From the NCBI GenBank assembly GCA_029865945.1, contig JARXAH010000016.1, positions 1 through 64,000 on the forward strand: 64,000 nucleotides of DNA, read 5' to 3'. This stretch comes from Bacteriovoracaceae bacterium. Its GTDB lineage: Bacteria > Bdellovibrionota > Bacteriovoracia > Bacteriovoracales > Bacteriovoracaceae. Shown one piece after another: positions 18,390-27,178 of this stretch. The first letter of the stretch is position 1. Each line of letters begins with the position of its first letter. Under the pieces are notes generated by a model. That model had not been told where the DNA came from and ran no database searches. It worked only from the letters and a program-made list of their open reading frames with translations. Position numbers and translations under genes: made by a program.

Positions 18390-18779
18390 TTACTCGGCAC
18401 GTGGAATTTGAAACGCGATCACTTCAATCTCTACTTCCGCACCCTTAGGTAGTCCTTTGACTTCGATCGTGCTTCTCGCTGGAAATGGGGCCGCAAAAAA
18501 TTTTTCATAGGCCAGGTTAACTTTAGGGAACTCCTTAAGATCAGTTAAAAAAACCGTTGTTTTTAAAATATTTTTTCTAGTCAAATGGCAACCCTCTAGC
18601 AAAAGATCAATATTTTTTAAAATTTGCTCTAACTGCGCCTCAAATCCAACTCGCATTTCTCCGTTGTCGGGATTTAATCCAATTTGTCCGGAAAAAAAGT
18701 AGGTTCCATTATAATAACTACCTTGAGAATAAGTTCCCACTGCCTTGGGTGCTTTCGTGTCATTGATAATTTTAAACAT
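18390..18779 (-). CDS. RidA family enamine/imine deaminase
   Basis: 129 residues, the usual RidA length. Conserved blocks: AVGTYSQG near the N-terminus, YFFSGQIGLNPDNGE, NIDLLLEGCHLT, KTTVFLTDLKEF, and the active-site region PARSTIEVKGLPKGAEVEIE containing the catalytic Arg and the late Glu. RidA hydrolyses reactive 2-aminoacrylate-type enamines in the cytoplasm. Start ATG 18779. A set of three 12-bp repeats lies in its upstream region. Confidence 0.92.
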   Translation of the reverse strand: MFKIINDTKAPKAVGTYSQGSYYNGTYFFSGQIGLNPDNGEMRVGFEAQLEQILKNIDLLLEGCHLTRKNILKTTVFLTDLKEFPKVNLAYEKFFAAPFPARSTIEVKGLPKGAEVEIEVIAFQIPRAE

Positions 18780-18853
18780 AAAAAATTCCTTTGGTAAAAA
18801 ACAATAGATTCACTATACTTGTTTTCCTATGAGTTTGGGAATCAAAGCTTGTC

Positions 18854-18889
18854 AAAACAATCGGTAAAACAATCCGTAAAACAGTCAGG
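18854..18889. repeat. Three tandem 12-bp repeats between divergent genes
   Basis: AAAACAATCGGT, AAAACAATCCGT and AAAACAGTCAGG follow each other without gaps. They are centred between the divergent starts of the RidA gene (18779) and the serine hydrolase gene (18937). The spacing is close to one helical turn, as expected for repeated operator sites. No good ORF covers them. Confidence 0.6.
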
Positions 18890-18936
18890 TATTTTAGGCC
18901 AATTACTTTGAGTTCCCTAAGTTTCAGAATCTTCGT

Positions 18937-20025
18937 ATGATTAAAGAAATGAATGAAGCAAAAGATTGGCAAGATATTTTAAATGAATTTGAATCCAAAA
19001 AATTTTTCTCTGAATCCAGTTGTGCTTGGATCGACATAGAAAATCCGAAGCAAAATAAAATAGTCGGAAGCTCAAAATTATTTGATTTAGCATCCTTAAC
19101 AAAAATTCTTACTACGACTTTTTGTTATATGCATCTTTACGATAAGCAGCAAATTTCATTGGAACGCCCCTTATCAAAATTGACACCTTTTTTTCAGGGC
19201 CCAAAAAAAGAGTCCATCACGTTAGCGAATCTATTGAGACATACGAGCGGATACCCTCAATGGGCCCCCCTTTATCTTGAAAAGTCCTTAGCGAATACAT
19301 CATTGTTTCCTTACCTCGATGAGCTAAATTTAGAATATGAAGTGGGTGCAGAGCGAAAATATAGTGATTTAGGGTTTCTTTTGCTTGGTGAGATTTTTCC
19401 TTACTTAAGTAGTGGGAAGAATCTCTATGAATACTGGCATGAAAATTTTGTGATTCCCTTCAAATTATCTAAGTTACTTTATTTACCGCTCAAGCATTTT
19501 TTAGCTTCAGAAATAGTTCCCACTAGCATGGGTAATGAGTTTGAACGAAAGATGATTGAAGATGATTCTTTTGGTTACCCAGTGAATGCTGCAGATAAAA
19601 CTTTTACCAATTGGCGCCCATATCTCCTCCAAGGGGAAGTGAATGATGGGAATGGATTTTATCTCCTGAACGGGGTGGCCCCTCACTGCGGCCTATTTGG
19701 AACTTGCGAGGAAGTGATTGTTCTCGCCTCTCAGCTTTGGAATGAAAAAATTTTTTCGAAATCGACGGTAGAATTTTTTTTGACAGCTGATCAATTTGGA
19801 GGAGGCCTTGGTTTTGCAAGAGGTGAGCGAATTTTGCAACTGGGATTAGACCCCCTAGATTGGTGCGGGCATCATGGCTTCACAGGGTGTACTGTTGCTT
19901 GGAATTATAGGGCCAAAAAATTATTTATTTTTTTAAGCAATCGACTCATCTATGGTTTAGATCAAGAAAACAAATATCCTGATTGGAAATTAGTGGGAAG
20001 AAACTTACTCCGTGAACCAATGTGA
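18937..20025 (+). CDS. Serine hydrolase, class C beta-lactamase/esterase-like
   Basis: 362 residues. The SxxK motif is S53-L-T-K56 in DLASLTKILTT. The Tyr motif is YSDLGF and the third motif is GHHGFTG near residue 308. This is the fold of class C beta-lactamases, DD-peptidases and esterases. No signal peptide is visible, so it is likely cytoplasmic, closer to EstB/AmpH-like esterases than to a resistance enzyme. ATG 18937 or 18949 could start it. The end overlaps the convergent dus gene by 21 bases. Confidence 0.85.
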   Translation: MIKEMNEAKDWQDILNEFESKKFFSESSCAWIDIENPKQNKIVGSSKLFDLASLTKILTTTFCYMHLYDKQQISLERPLSKLTPFFQGPKKESITLANLLRHTSGYPQWAPLYLEKSLANTSLFPYLDELNLEYEVGAERKYSDLGFLLLGEIFPYLSSGKNLYEYWHENFVIPFKLSKLLYLPLKHFLASEIVPTSMGNEFERKMIEDDSFGYPVNAADKTFTNWRPYLLQGEVNDGNGFYLLNGVAPHCGLFGTCEEVIVLASQLWNEKIFSKSTVEFFLTADQFGGGLGFARGERILQLGLDPLDWCGHHGFTGCTVAWNYRAKKLFIFLSNRLIYGLDQENKYPDWKLVGRNLLREPM

Positions 20026-20961
20026 CACATCATTTAAATTTTGGGATAAAAGAAATTTTTGCTTTATCTCTTTTCCTTGCGGTAGGTCGTCAAAAAGGTA
20101 GCGAGATAGATTTTTAAACTGCTTTAAGATGTGATAGTCCGTATATTTCTTTTTTTCATAAGCACATTTTAAGTGAAAGAAATATTTTTTTATCTCCGAA
20201 CTAATAAATTCTGGATTTTTATATTCATCATGGGAAATGTCTTTAATGTGTTTCGCCATCCAAGGACTTTTCATTGCCCCTCTTGCCACCATGATGGCGT
20301 GACAATTTGTTTCATTCTTGATACGCACCGCATCTTCTGGACACCAGATGTCTCCATTGCCAATAATAGGAATGGAGACGGCCTTCACTGCTGCCTTAAT
20401 GTGGGACCATTCGGCGGGAACTTTATACATTCCATCTCTCGTGCGAGCGTGAACGGTGATCGCATCAATTCCTAGGTCTTCCACCATTTTTATATTATCT
20501 AGAAATTCATCAGTAGAGGAAATTCCCAGTCGTATCTTGACACTAAAAAATCCATGAAAATTTTTTCGAATCGTTTTGAGAATTTCCCACAATTCATTTC
20601 GCTGCCCGAGAAGCGCGGCCCCACCCGCCCGTTTATTTACGGTTTTACTTGGGCATCCCAAATTTAAATCAAGCCAAGGAATTTGTAGGGACTGGATTTG
20701 CTGGACCGTTTTTTCTGTCATCGCTCCAGGGGCAGTGAGAATTTGCAGCGCCGTTTTTTGTTTCAAAAATTCGTCGCTCACAAGTTCTGTACCATAGTGC
20801 TTTAATATGTAAGGTGCAGGGTAGACACCCACAGCTGGTACGCGCAAAAAATCACTGTAGTACGCATCCCACTGTGGGTACAAATCATGGATAACTTTTC
20901 GGTACGTAAAGTCAGTGATGCTCTCGAGAGGAGCAAAGATGACGGCGTCTTTAGTGATCAC
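20005..20961 (-). CDS. tRNA-dihydrouridine synthase
   Basis: 318 residues. FMN-dependent Dus family: APLESITDFTYR at the N-terminus, LNLGCPSKTVNKRAGGAALL with the catalytic Cys, VKIRLGI, ITVHARTRDG, IIGNGDI and VARGAMKSPW. It reduces specific uridines in tRNA D-loops. The short C-terminal helical domain and overall size fit DusB/DusC; the subtype cannot be fixed from sequence reading alone. It starts 11 nt inside the end of the bacterioferritin gene. Confidence 0.9.
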   Translation of the reverse strand: MITKDAVIFAPLESITDFTYRKVIHDLYPQWDAYYSDFLRVPAVGVYPAPYILKHYGTELVSDEFLKQKTALQILTAPGAMTEKTVQQIQSLQIPWLDLNLGCPSKTVNKRAGGAALLGQRNELWEILKTIRKNFHGFFSVKIRLGISSTDEFLDNIKMVEDLGIDAITVHARTRDGMYKVPAEWSHIKAAVKAVSIPIIGNGDIWCPEDAVRIKNETNCHAIMVARGAMKSPWMAKHIKDISHDEYKNPEFISSEIKKYFFHLKCAYEKKKYTDYHILKQFKNLSRYLFDDLPQGKEIKQKFLLSQNLNDVSHWFTE

Positions 20962-21433
20962 TAGTCATGGAAATTTGGGATTGAATATAATTCTGAACTC
21001 CCACGCGCTCAATTAAACCTAATTGAGTTTCTAGCCAATCAACGTGATGTTCCTCAGACGCTAATATTCTTAAAAATAAATCGCGGGTCACGTAGTCAGT
21101 TTCTTTTTCTGCAAGGGCAATAAAGGATTTTAAGTGCGTGAGGGCCGCGTATTCAACTTTAAGATCACACTCAATCACTTCTTTTACGTCCTGGCCGATG
21201 AGAATATTATTCATTCGTTGTAAGTTTGGTAGGCCATCTAAAAATAAAATTCGGCGAATGAGTTCATCTGCATGCTTCATTTCATCGATGGACGCTTTGT
21301 ATTCAAGCTTCCCGATGTGAGCGAGTCCCCAATTTTCTAGCATTCTTGCGTGAAGAAAATATTGGTTAATGGCAGTGAGCTCACCAGTCAAAATAGTATT
21401 TAATGCATCAATGATAACTTGATTACCTTTCAT
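20951..21433 (-). CDS. bfr: Bacterioferritin
   Basis: 160 residues. The ferroxidase di-iron ligands are all in place: E18, E51, H54, E94, E127 and H130, together with M52, the haem-binding Met of bacterioferritins (DEMKHAD). It stores iron as a 24-mer in the cytoplasm. Preceded by the bacterioferritin-associated ferredoxin gene 63 nt upstream, and overlapping dus at its end. Confidence 0.95.
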   Translation of the reverse strand: MKGNQVIIDALNTILTGELTAINQYFLHARMLENWGLAHIGKLEYKASIDEMKHADELIRRILFLDGLPNLQRMNNILIGQDVKEVIECDLKVEYAALTHLKSFIALAEKETDYVTRDLFLRILASEEHHVDWLETQLGLIERVGVQNYIQSQISMTSDH

Positions 21434-21496
21434 CTAAACCTCTCAAAATTTGGGTGGAAAAATTACCCTCATCATGCAATGGGTTCGTTTATGTGT

Positions 21497-21739
21497 CTAG
21501 TTACTGTTTTCTAGGTAGGTTAATTTTTCAGAGTTTTCAGGATTTTCAGAGTATTCAGAGTTTTGGTAGTGATCCAGAATTTTGCGGCATTTTCCGGCCA
21601 CAGAATCTTTTAGGCACATGCCACAATCTGATCCAAGCCTGAGGCATTTCTTAATGTCGGACGGATTTAAGGGAGTGCTTCCGTCGACTAATTTTTTGAT
21701 TTCTTTGTCCGTAATGTTTTTGCAAATACACACAATCAT
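21497..21739 (-). CDS. bfd: Bacterioferritin-associated ferredoxin
   Basis: 80 residues from ATG 21739 (MIVCICKNITDKEI); the frame also allows a start 9 codons earlier. The [2Fe-2S] ligands are C4, C6, C39 and C42 in CIC ... CGMC, the Bfd pattern. Bfd reduces the bacterioferritin core to release iron, and bfr lies directly downstream. The C-terminal tail has short acidic repeats (SEYSENPENSEK) beyond the usual Bfd domain. Confidence 0.9.
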   Translation of the reverse strand: MIVCICKNITDKEIKKLVDGSTPLNPSDIKKCLRLGSDCGMCLKDSVAGKCRKILDHYQNSEYSENPENSEKLTYLENSN

Positions 21740-21748
21740 AGAATTAAA

Positions 21749-21764
21749 GTTTGATATACCAAAC
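21749..21764. promoter_or_regulatory. Possible operator upstream of bfd-bfr
   Basis: GTTTGATATACCAAAC, with arms GTTTG and CAAAC around an AT centre, lies about 10 bases upstream of the bfd start codon. A TTGACG (-35-like) on the minus strand lies just upstream of it. It does not look like a Fur box. An iron or redox regulator is a reasonable guess, nothing more. Confidence 0.35.
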
Positions 21765-21779
21765 AAATTGCGTCAATAC

Positions 21780-22328
21780 CTAATATGTGAAAATTTTCTC
21801 AGAGAGCATTTTCACTCCATTAACCCAACATTTCATCCCAAGAGTGTCATTGCTAAAGGCCACTTCGACACCAGGCCAGTTTTGGGCAATCAGCAAGGAA
21901 GTAGACTTAACAGAACTTGCACAAAGAATAATCTTATCAAAAGATTCTCCATGGGCCGTTTGGCACAAAGGGTGAGATGGCCCGTGGGTAGGGAAGGAAG
22001 CACTTGGTTCACACTCAGCGGCAAAAACCCCGTCTTCACCATAGATTAAAAAATCGGTTCCTTTAATCGTGACTAAATTTAGTGTTACTCCTTTGGAAAC
22101 TGTTCCAAAGCTGCTGACAACCGCCAGATTTTGGGAAAAGTCGGCCAGCGTTTCATTTTCAAAAAATAAAATATTGGGTGAAGGATAGGAAAAGCTTTCA
22201 ACCAGCTCTTCGGTGGTTAATAACTCGTCTTTCCCGGTGGTGTTGGTGGCGGGAGCACTTGATATTTCCCTATTTTTTCCGCAGGAAAAAAATAACAAAA
22301 GTAGTGGAGCTAAAAAAGAAATATTCAT
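21780..22328 (-). CDS. Putative lipoprotein, unknown function
   Basis: 182 residues. A short hydrophobic N-terminus ends in LFFSCGK, a lipobox (cleavage before C16), so the protein is likely lipid-anchored. The mature part contains four further Cys and a beta-rich composition. No family recognised. It ends 41 nt before the bfd start. Confidence 0.7.
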   Translation of the reverse strand: MNISFLAPLLLLFFSCGKNREISSAPATNTTGKDELLTTEELVESFSYPSPNILFFENETLADFSQNLAVVSSFGTVSKGVTLNLVTIKGTDFLIYGEDGVFAAECEPSASFPTHGPSHPLCQTAHGESFDKIILCASSVKSTSLLIAQNWPGVEVAFSNDTLGMKCWVNGVKMLSEKIFTY

Positions 22329-22390
22329 GGTGTACTCCCTCTACTAAAACATTTGCAAGGCTTATGCCAATTTCGATGCCCATTGATTAT

Positions 22391-23929
22391 TTATCGTTTT
22401 ATCTGATCATCAGATTCATAGGTGCTATCATAATTTTCCTTCGCTTCAGCTGTTGCAGGGGAGGAGGACTCAAGTTCGTTTAAACTGGATTCGGCACGAT
22501 CAATCATTTTTTGAAAATCTTTGGCGAAGGCCGCATTCTTTTTATCTTTTTTAGATTTTTTCCAACTCTTGGCATCCGCAAAAAAATCCATCGATCTTTT
22601 TCCCATTTTTTGAGTCAGGGATGAAATTTCTCGGTAGCCTGCATAATCTTTTTCTTTTTCTGCATTATCTAAGGCAAGTCCCGTGAAGAGAGCACCAAAT
22701 TGTTTTTGATAAATTTGTAGCCAATTTTTCATTTTCTTATCTAGTTCTTTTTCGGATAAAAAAGGAATTTCCAGAGACCAACTGCGAATTTGTCCTGCAA
22801 TCGAAATGAGTAAACGAAATTGTTCTTTTAATTCCGCTAATGTTTCAGCGGGATAATGAGTAGAGGATGCTTTTACTTTGGTCGCCATTGGATTTTTAAC
22901 TTTGGGCTGTTCTTTTATTGTGGTGGTCTCTTGGTTGGATGAAGGTTGAGTCAAAGTTTGCGTAGAAGGGGCCGCCAATTCTTTTACTACTAAGGGCGCC
23001 GGCTTCCAATATTTGGCCAAATCTTTTTGTATCTTTTTTTCCGAGTATGTTCCCCAAACCGTTTTAAAATTAATGACTCTCGTTTTTGGCATATGTCTGG
23101 TCGTCCACTTTTGCTCCCAATCAGAATTTAATTCTTTGATCTGAATAGTGGCGTTGTAAACTCCAGGCCGCATTTTTTCACCGGAAACAAAAGTCCAATC
23201 CTCTTGCCCGATCTTAGCAAGGCCTTGATCTAAATTTACTTCCGTGTAGGCCGAAATTTTATCTTTACTTAAAACCTGTTTATCGATGGATTCCAAGGTC
23301 AAAATAATTTGGGCCTCGCCTGGGTAATTTCCTGCTAGCCAGGCAGTCTTGAAATCTTTGCTTTGAATAATGGAAAAGTTCCAATTTTGAAGCGAGGATT
23401 TCATGACCCCAAGAGCTTGTTGATACTCTCTTAGCTCCATGGAGGCAGGTTTTTTGGGAAAAGATCTCACCGTTTGAAAATCTACATTTTGCCAAGAAAT
23501 AATTCCTAAACTTAAACACAAAAAAGCGTGCAGCCAAGGCCAAAGCGAGCGAGAATGATAGACGTAAGTCGATTGCTTATCGAAATAACGGGTTACGCTT
23601 GTAAAGTTAGTAAGGAGATTTCGACCTGAATTTTTCAATTTTGGTTTAGTGATAATGGGAAGCGGCGGATTGTTGAGATCAAAACTGGGTAATCTTTTAG
23701 ATTGAAAATTTCGCTTGGGCGCTGGAGGTTCAGAAATGATACGTAGGGGCGGTACATGGATACCGTTAAGGCGGTCGCGAAGTTCATCTCGTGAGATGAC
23801 TTTACCGGAGGCACGTATTTTATTTTGCAAGCGCAACGCTTCTATTTCGCCATATTCATATGGGCCGAAATGGTGGTCGCCATCAATGATGTACCAAATT
23901 TTTTCCACGTCTTCCCTTGTGACTTCCAT
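22391..23929 (-). CDS. GYF_2 (DUF4339) domain membrane protein
   Basis: 512 residues. The N-terminal block (about 10-45, WYIIDGDHHFGPYEYGEIEAL) matches the GYF_2/DUF4339 domain, a small putative peptide-binding module. A basic linker leads to one membrane span (about 130-148, WPWLHAFLCLSLGIISW). After it come a periplasmic region and a C-terminal charged helical part (about 345-512) with coiled-coil character. Function unknown; the layout resembles other large membrane proteins of this phylum. Confidence 0.7.
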   Translation of the reverse strand: MEVTREDVEKIWYIIDGDHHFGPYEYGEIEALRLQNKIRASGKVISRDELRDRLNGIHVPPLRIISEPPAPKRNFQSKRLPSFDLNNPPLPIITKPKLKNSGRNLLTNFTSVTRYFDKQSTYVYHSRSLWPWLHAFLCLSLGIISWQNVDFQTVRSFPKKPASMELREYQQALGVMKSSLQNWNFSIIQSKDFKTAWLAGNYPGEAQIILTLESIDKQVLSKDKISAYTEVNLDQGLAKIGQEDWTFVSGEKMRPGVYNATIQIKELNSDWEQKWTTRHMPKTRVINFKTVWGTYSEKKIQKDLAKYWKPAPLVVKELAAPSTQTLTQPSSNQETTTIKEQPKVKNPMATKVKASSTHYPAETLAELKEQFRLLISIAGQIRSWSLEIPFLSEKELDKKMKNWLQIYQKQFGALFTGLALDNAEKEKDYAGYREISSLTQKMGKRSMDFFADAKSWKKSKKDKKNAAFAKDFQKMIDRAESSLNELESSSPATAEAKENYDSTYESDDQIKR

Positions 23930-23981
23930 GTCTGGGACGCAGGCCCTTCTTTATATGATAACAAATTTTTGAGGTGATGCG

Positions 23982-24929
23982 ATGATGCGACAATTATTTC
24001 CCTTTTTAATATCAAAACAGTCGGAGAATGATTACTGGAGTAAGTTAGAGGAGAATCGAAGTCGGTGGAAAATAAAATCCCAATGGAAAACGATTCTAGA
24101 TGTTAAAGATTTAAATCCCTCCCAGAGGATAATGTTTTCTTCTCCCTACGACCAAGGGGTGATGGAAAATGGAGGTAAGTGGGGAAGTCGTTTTGCTCCT
24201 AAGTCGATTGCTTCTGCCCTAAAAAATTTACATTTTTCCCAGGGTAGAAAAAATGATGTTTGGCAAAATTTAGAGCTATCGCATGATGCATCGGAATTTA
24301 AAGAGGGGTATGTAAAATTTCACTCGAAGTTTGGTGACAGGCCACTTATTCATTTGGGCGGTGGACACGACACGCTCTATCCTTTTTTTCAATCGCTATT
24401 GAATTCAACCACGGAGAGTAGTCAAAATCAAAATTGGCTCCTTATCAATATTGATTCCCACACCGATACAAGAATCGATACCCAACCTCACTCGGGAAAT
24501 CCTATTTCTCGCTTGGCCAAGGAATTTGAATCAAGACTTAAAATTTGGCAAATAGGAATTCATCCAGAAACCAATTCAGTGGAAACTTTAAAATCGATCC
24601 CCACGACACAGCAAAAAATTACCTATTTTAGTCAATGTAAAGAAATGGTTCGTGAGTTTGAATCCCTGGTAGCAGAGGGTTGGATAACAAGTGATACGAA
24701 TATATTTTTATCTCTCGATTTTGATGCCCTAGAGCCACAGTACGCCCAAGGAGTGAGTGCCATCAATGGAAGAGGGCTTTCTTTGGAATTTGTCTATTCG
24801 TTTTATAAGTTATTAGTCGAAAGAAAATGTCTTATTAGGGCGGTCGGATTTTATGAATATAATCCTCTTTATGATCATATCAGTGGGCTGGGTGCAAAAG
24901 TTTTGGCCCAGTTAATTTTGCATACCTAA
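23982..24929 (+). CDS. Ureohydrolase family protein (arginase/agmatinase/formimidoylglutamase-like)
   Basis: 315 residues. Metal-binding blocks of the family: HLGGGHDTL, NIDSHTDTR (usually DAHxD) and SLDFDALEP...AQGVSA. These hold the two Mn ions that hydrolyse guanidino-type substrates. SGNP stands where arginases have substrate-contacting residues, and the overall pattern is closest to formimidoylglutamase (HutG). The substrate cannot be fixed from sequence alone, and no his-utilisation genes are nearby. GAGGTG precedes the ATG. Confidence 0.85.
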   Translation: MMRQLFPFLISKQSENDYWSKLEENRSRWKIKSQWKTILDVKDLNPSQRIMFSSPYDQGVMENGGKWGSRFAPKSIASALKNLHFSQGRKNDVWQNLELSHDASEFKEGYVKFHSKFGDRPLIHLGGGHDTLYPFFQSLLNSTTESSQNQNWLLINIDSHTDTRIDTQPHSGNPISRLAKEFESRLKIWQIGIHPETNSVETLKSIPTTQQKITYFSQCKEMVREFESLVAEGWITSDTNIFLSLDFDALEPQYAQGVSAINGRGLSLEFVYSFYKLLVERKCLIRAVGFYEYNPLYDHISGLGAKVLAQLILHT

Positions 24930-24948
24930 TCAAAATGGCACTCTTATT

Positions 24949-26385
24949 TTACTTTGTTTCCATAAGATTAAGGGAGCAATTAAGAACTTTCAACCTCTCA
25001 TCAAAAGTATTGTTTTCTAAGTAAGAGAGAGAATTTTCTAAGCCATTGATTACCTGTTTCAAGTTTTGGTAGTAATGTATTTGCGATTGTAAGAAAAAGT
25101 CTTCAAGCGTTTCAACGATTAGACTAAAATGCTTTTCGTTAGCATAAACATAATAAATGTTAGAAAAAATGTTTCTCCAATCATCAGATGACACCTTTCC
25201 ATATTTTAATACTTGCTCTAAAAAATTTGACTGTAAAATTCTCGTATGTCCCAATAGGAAATATCGAACGGAACCTCTAGGGAATGAAGCTCTTAATTTT
25301 GTACTAGTCATTTGAGTGACCCAAGTTTTAATTAATAGCTCAAGAATGGAAGTTTTAGTTGAGGAGGAAATATTTTGATTTTCTTCAATGACATCCATTA
25401 GTATTTTTAGCATTTGGGGAGATCTGGCAATAAATTCAATTTTTGTATTTTGTGAGAGATATTGATTAAATATTGAATAAATTTTGTTATCCACATTGGT
25501 GATGAGGTCTTTTTCGACATTTTTGCCTTGTATGAAAGAAAAGAAGTCATTTACATCCATTTCGAAATTGGTAGGTAATGGCTTATTTAATCTCACATTA
25601 ACATATCGTAATTCTACATGTAGTATTCCATTGCTCAATTTATTGCCATAAACCTTAACGTTGTTTCCTTTAATTGAAAGCCTTTGTGATTCTTCTTCAT
25701 ACTTGATTGGTACCTTGTCTGAAGGAATAAATCCGTAAAGCCCTTCGGCCTCAAGATAATGTTTGGGCGAAAAATAAGAAGGAATACTGTCTAAGTTTAA
25801 CAAAAATCGGTATAAATCATAGTGTGAAAATAATTTCCATTTTTCCTCTTCCTTCAGCGCGAAAAGTTTTGGGAACTCATTCTTTAAGTCGCCCCCAAGA
25901 TTTGGTTGGACATTTCCAGCACCAATGAGGGTCAAAAAGAAGGAAACGTCGCGCTTATAATCTTCTATATTTTTATACCAGTTTTCTTTTTCTATCGTGA
26001 GTTCTAACTTATCTTGATCTATATGCCATTGAGTTTTAGATAGAAATTTAAGCAAATCGGTATCTGTACCCTTGAGAGTAAGTAACATTTTTTGGGTTTC
26101 ATGATCTTGAAAGTTTAAGCACGTTTTTCTTTTTTCTGAATTTAAATAAATGAGAATGAAATTATTTAAATAGCCTGTATATGCTCCCGATGTATTTTTG
26201 ATGAAACCGTAAGTCGGGTTGATGCATTCTTGTTTAACAAACGTTTTTAAAAAAGCGGCCCCATCGATTTGATCTTCAAGCTTTAATAAATTTTCTTCTA
26301 AAAGCTCCATTTCAACTGACAACTCAATCCCAGCGCCATAAGTTCTAAATGATAAGCATAATAAAATTAAAATTAAATATTTCAT
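24949..26385 (-). CDS. Exported protein of unknown family
   Basis: 478 residues with a signal peptide at 1-17 (MKYLILILLCLSFRTYGAG). The mature part is mixed, Leu/Asn/Lys-rich, with one Cys pair near the start (KQEC, KTCLNF) and one Cys near the end. No recognised domain. Convergent with the ureohydrolase gene. Function unknown. Confidence 0.65.
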   Translation of the reverse strand: MKYLILILLCLSFRTYGAGIELSVEMELLEENLLKLEDQIDGAAFLKTFVKQECINPTYGFIKNTSGAYTGYLNNFILIYLNSEKRKTCLNFQDHETQKMLLTLKGTDTDLLKFLSKTQWHIDQDKLELTIEKENWYKNIEDYKRDVSFFLTLIGAGNVQPNLGGDLKNEFPKLFALKEEEKWKLFSHYDLYRFLLNLDSIPSYFSPKHYLEAEGLYGFIPSDKVPIKYEEESQRLSIKGNNVKVYGNKLSNGILHVELRYVNVRLNKPLPTNFEMDVNDFFSFIQGKNVEKDLITNVDNKIYSIFNQYLSQNTKIEFIARSPQMLKILMDVIEENQNISSSTKTSILELLIKTWVTQMTSTKLRASFPRGSVRYFLLGHTRILQSNFLEQVLKYGKVSSDDWRNIFSNIYYVYANEKHFSLIVETLEDFFLQSQIHYYQNLKQVINGLENSLSYLENNTFDERLKVLNCSLNLMETK

Positions 26386-26608
26386 TTATTGATAATCTCA
26401 CGGGCCCTGTTTTTTTGGCATAAGGGAAAATATTTCAATTTAATGGCCATCGATACTTGCTTCTTTTAATCGGAAATGGAATTTTTGGAATTTGTTTGAA
26501 TGACTGAGTAAAATTTATCCCAAATTTGATAAGTGAAAAGAAAGCTATTTAAACTCCAATAATTATGCTATCAAACGTCTTATTTTAAATTCTATCCTAG
26601 GGAAAAAC

Positions 26609-27133
26609 ATGAAGCGAAACTTAGTGGTTTATTTATTTTTAGCGATTTTTTTTGCTACTTTAAATTTGAATGCATCCGCCAGCACTGATTCCTATGATTC
26701 AATCTTGAAACTGGCGACTGAAAGTCATGCTCCGTGGATTGATCCTGCGGCCAATAAGTCACTAGAAGGGATTTGTTTTTCTGCCTCTGCCCCATACAAG
26801 AAAAAACATGGGTACCTCGCGACTTACCGTACAAAAGCTGGAACTTTTAAAGTACTAAAAATGAAATTTTTTATTTTAGAATCTTTGGATCAAGAAACTG
26901 TTAAAAAAAATGTGGATCAATCAGTAAGAGACTTTGCGGCCTTAACTTCTTTTGAAATCGCAGATCCTTTTTATGTTAATGATGCGAAAATAGGATACGA
27001 GTATTTTTACCAAGAAAATGGTTACGATTCTCATACGAAAGTTCAAATCACAAAAATTGCGAAAGGCCATATTGGCAAGTTGTTTGATACCCAATCAGGT
27101 AATACAAATCCTGAAAGCATTTGCCGGTTTTAA
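26609..27133 (+). CDS. Small exported protein, unknown function
   Basis: 174 residues. Signal peptide at 1-24 (VYLFLAIFFATLNLNASAS). The mature protein is about 150 residues, beta-rich, with two Cys (GICFSA and a C-terminal ESICRF) that could pair in the periplasm. The family is not recognised. It is followed by a perfect 13-bp inverted repeat, probably its transcription stop. Confidence 0.65.
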   Translation: MKRNLVVYLFLAIFFATLNLNASASTDSYDSILKLATESHAPWIDPAANKSLEGICFSASAPYKKKHGYLATYRTKAGTFKVLKMKFFILESLDQETVKKNVDQSVRDFAALTSFEIADPFYVNDAKIGYEYFYQENGYDSHTKVQITKIAKGHIGKLFDTQSGNTNPESICRF

Positions 27134-27146
27134 TTCTCATCAAAGA

Positions 27147-27178
27147 GGAGGAAGTGGAACCCTTATTCCACTTCCTCC
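27147..27178. terminator. Perfect 13-bp hairpin between convergent genes
   Basis: GGAGGAAGTGGAA (27147-27159) and TTCCACTTCCTCC (27166-27178) pair perfectly around a 6-nt loop. The right arm covers the last codons and stop of the MBL gene. It could end transcription from both sides, although no long T run follows. Confidence 0.55.

Noticed and set aside
18850-18910. Small frame across the 12-bp repeats encoding (S/K)QSV repeats
   Set aside because: Only a TTG start, no ribosome site; the repeat is better explained as DNA-level operator units.
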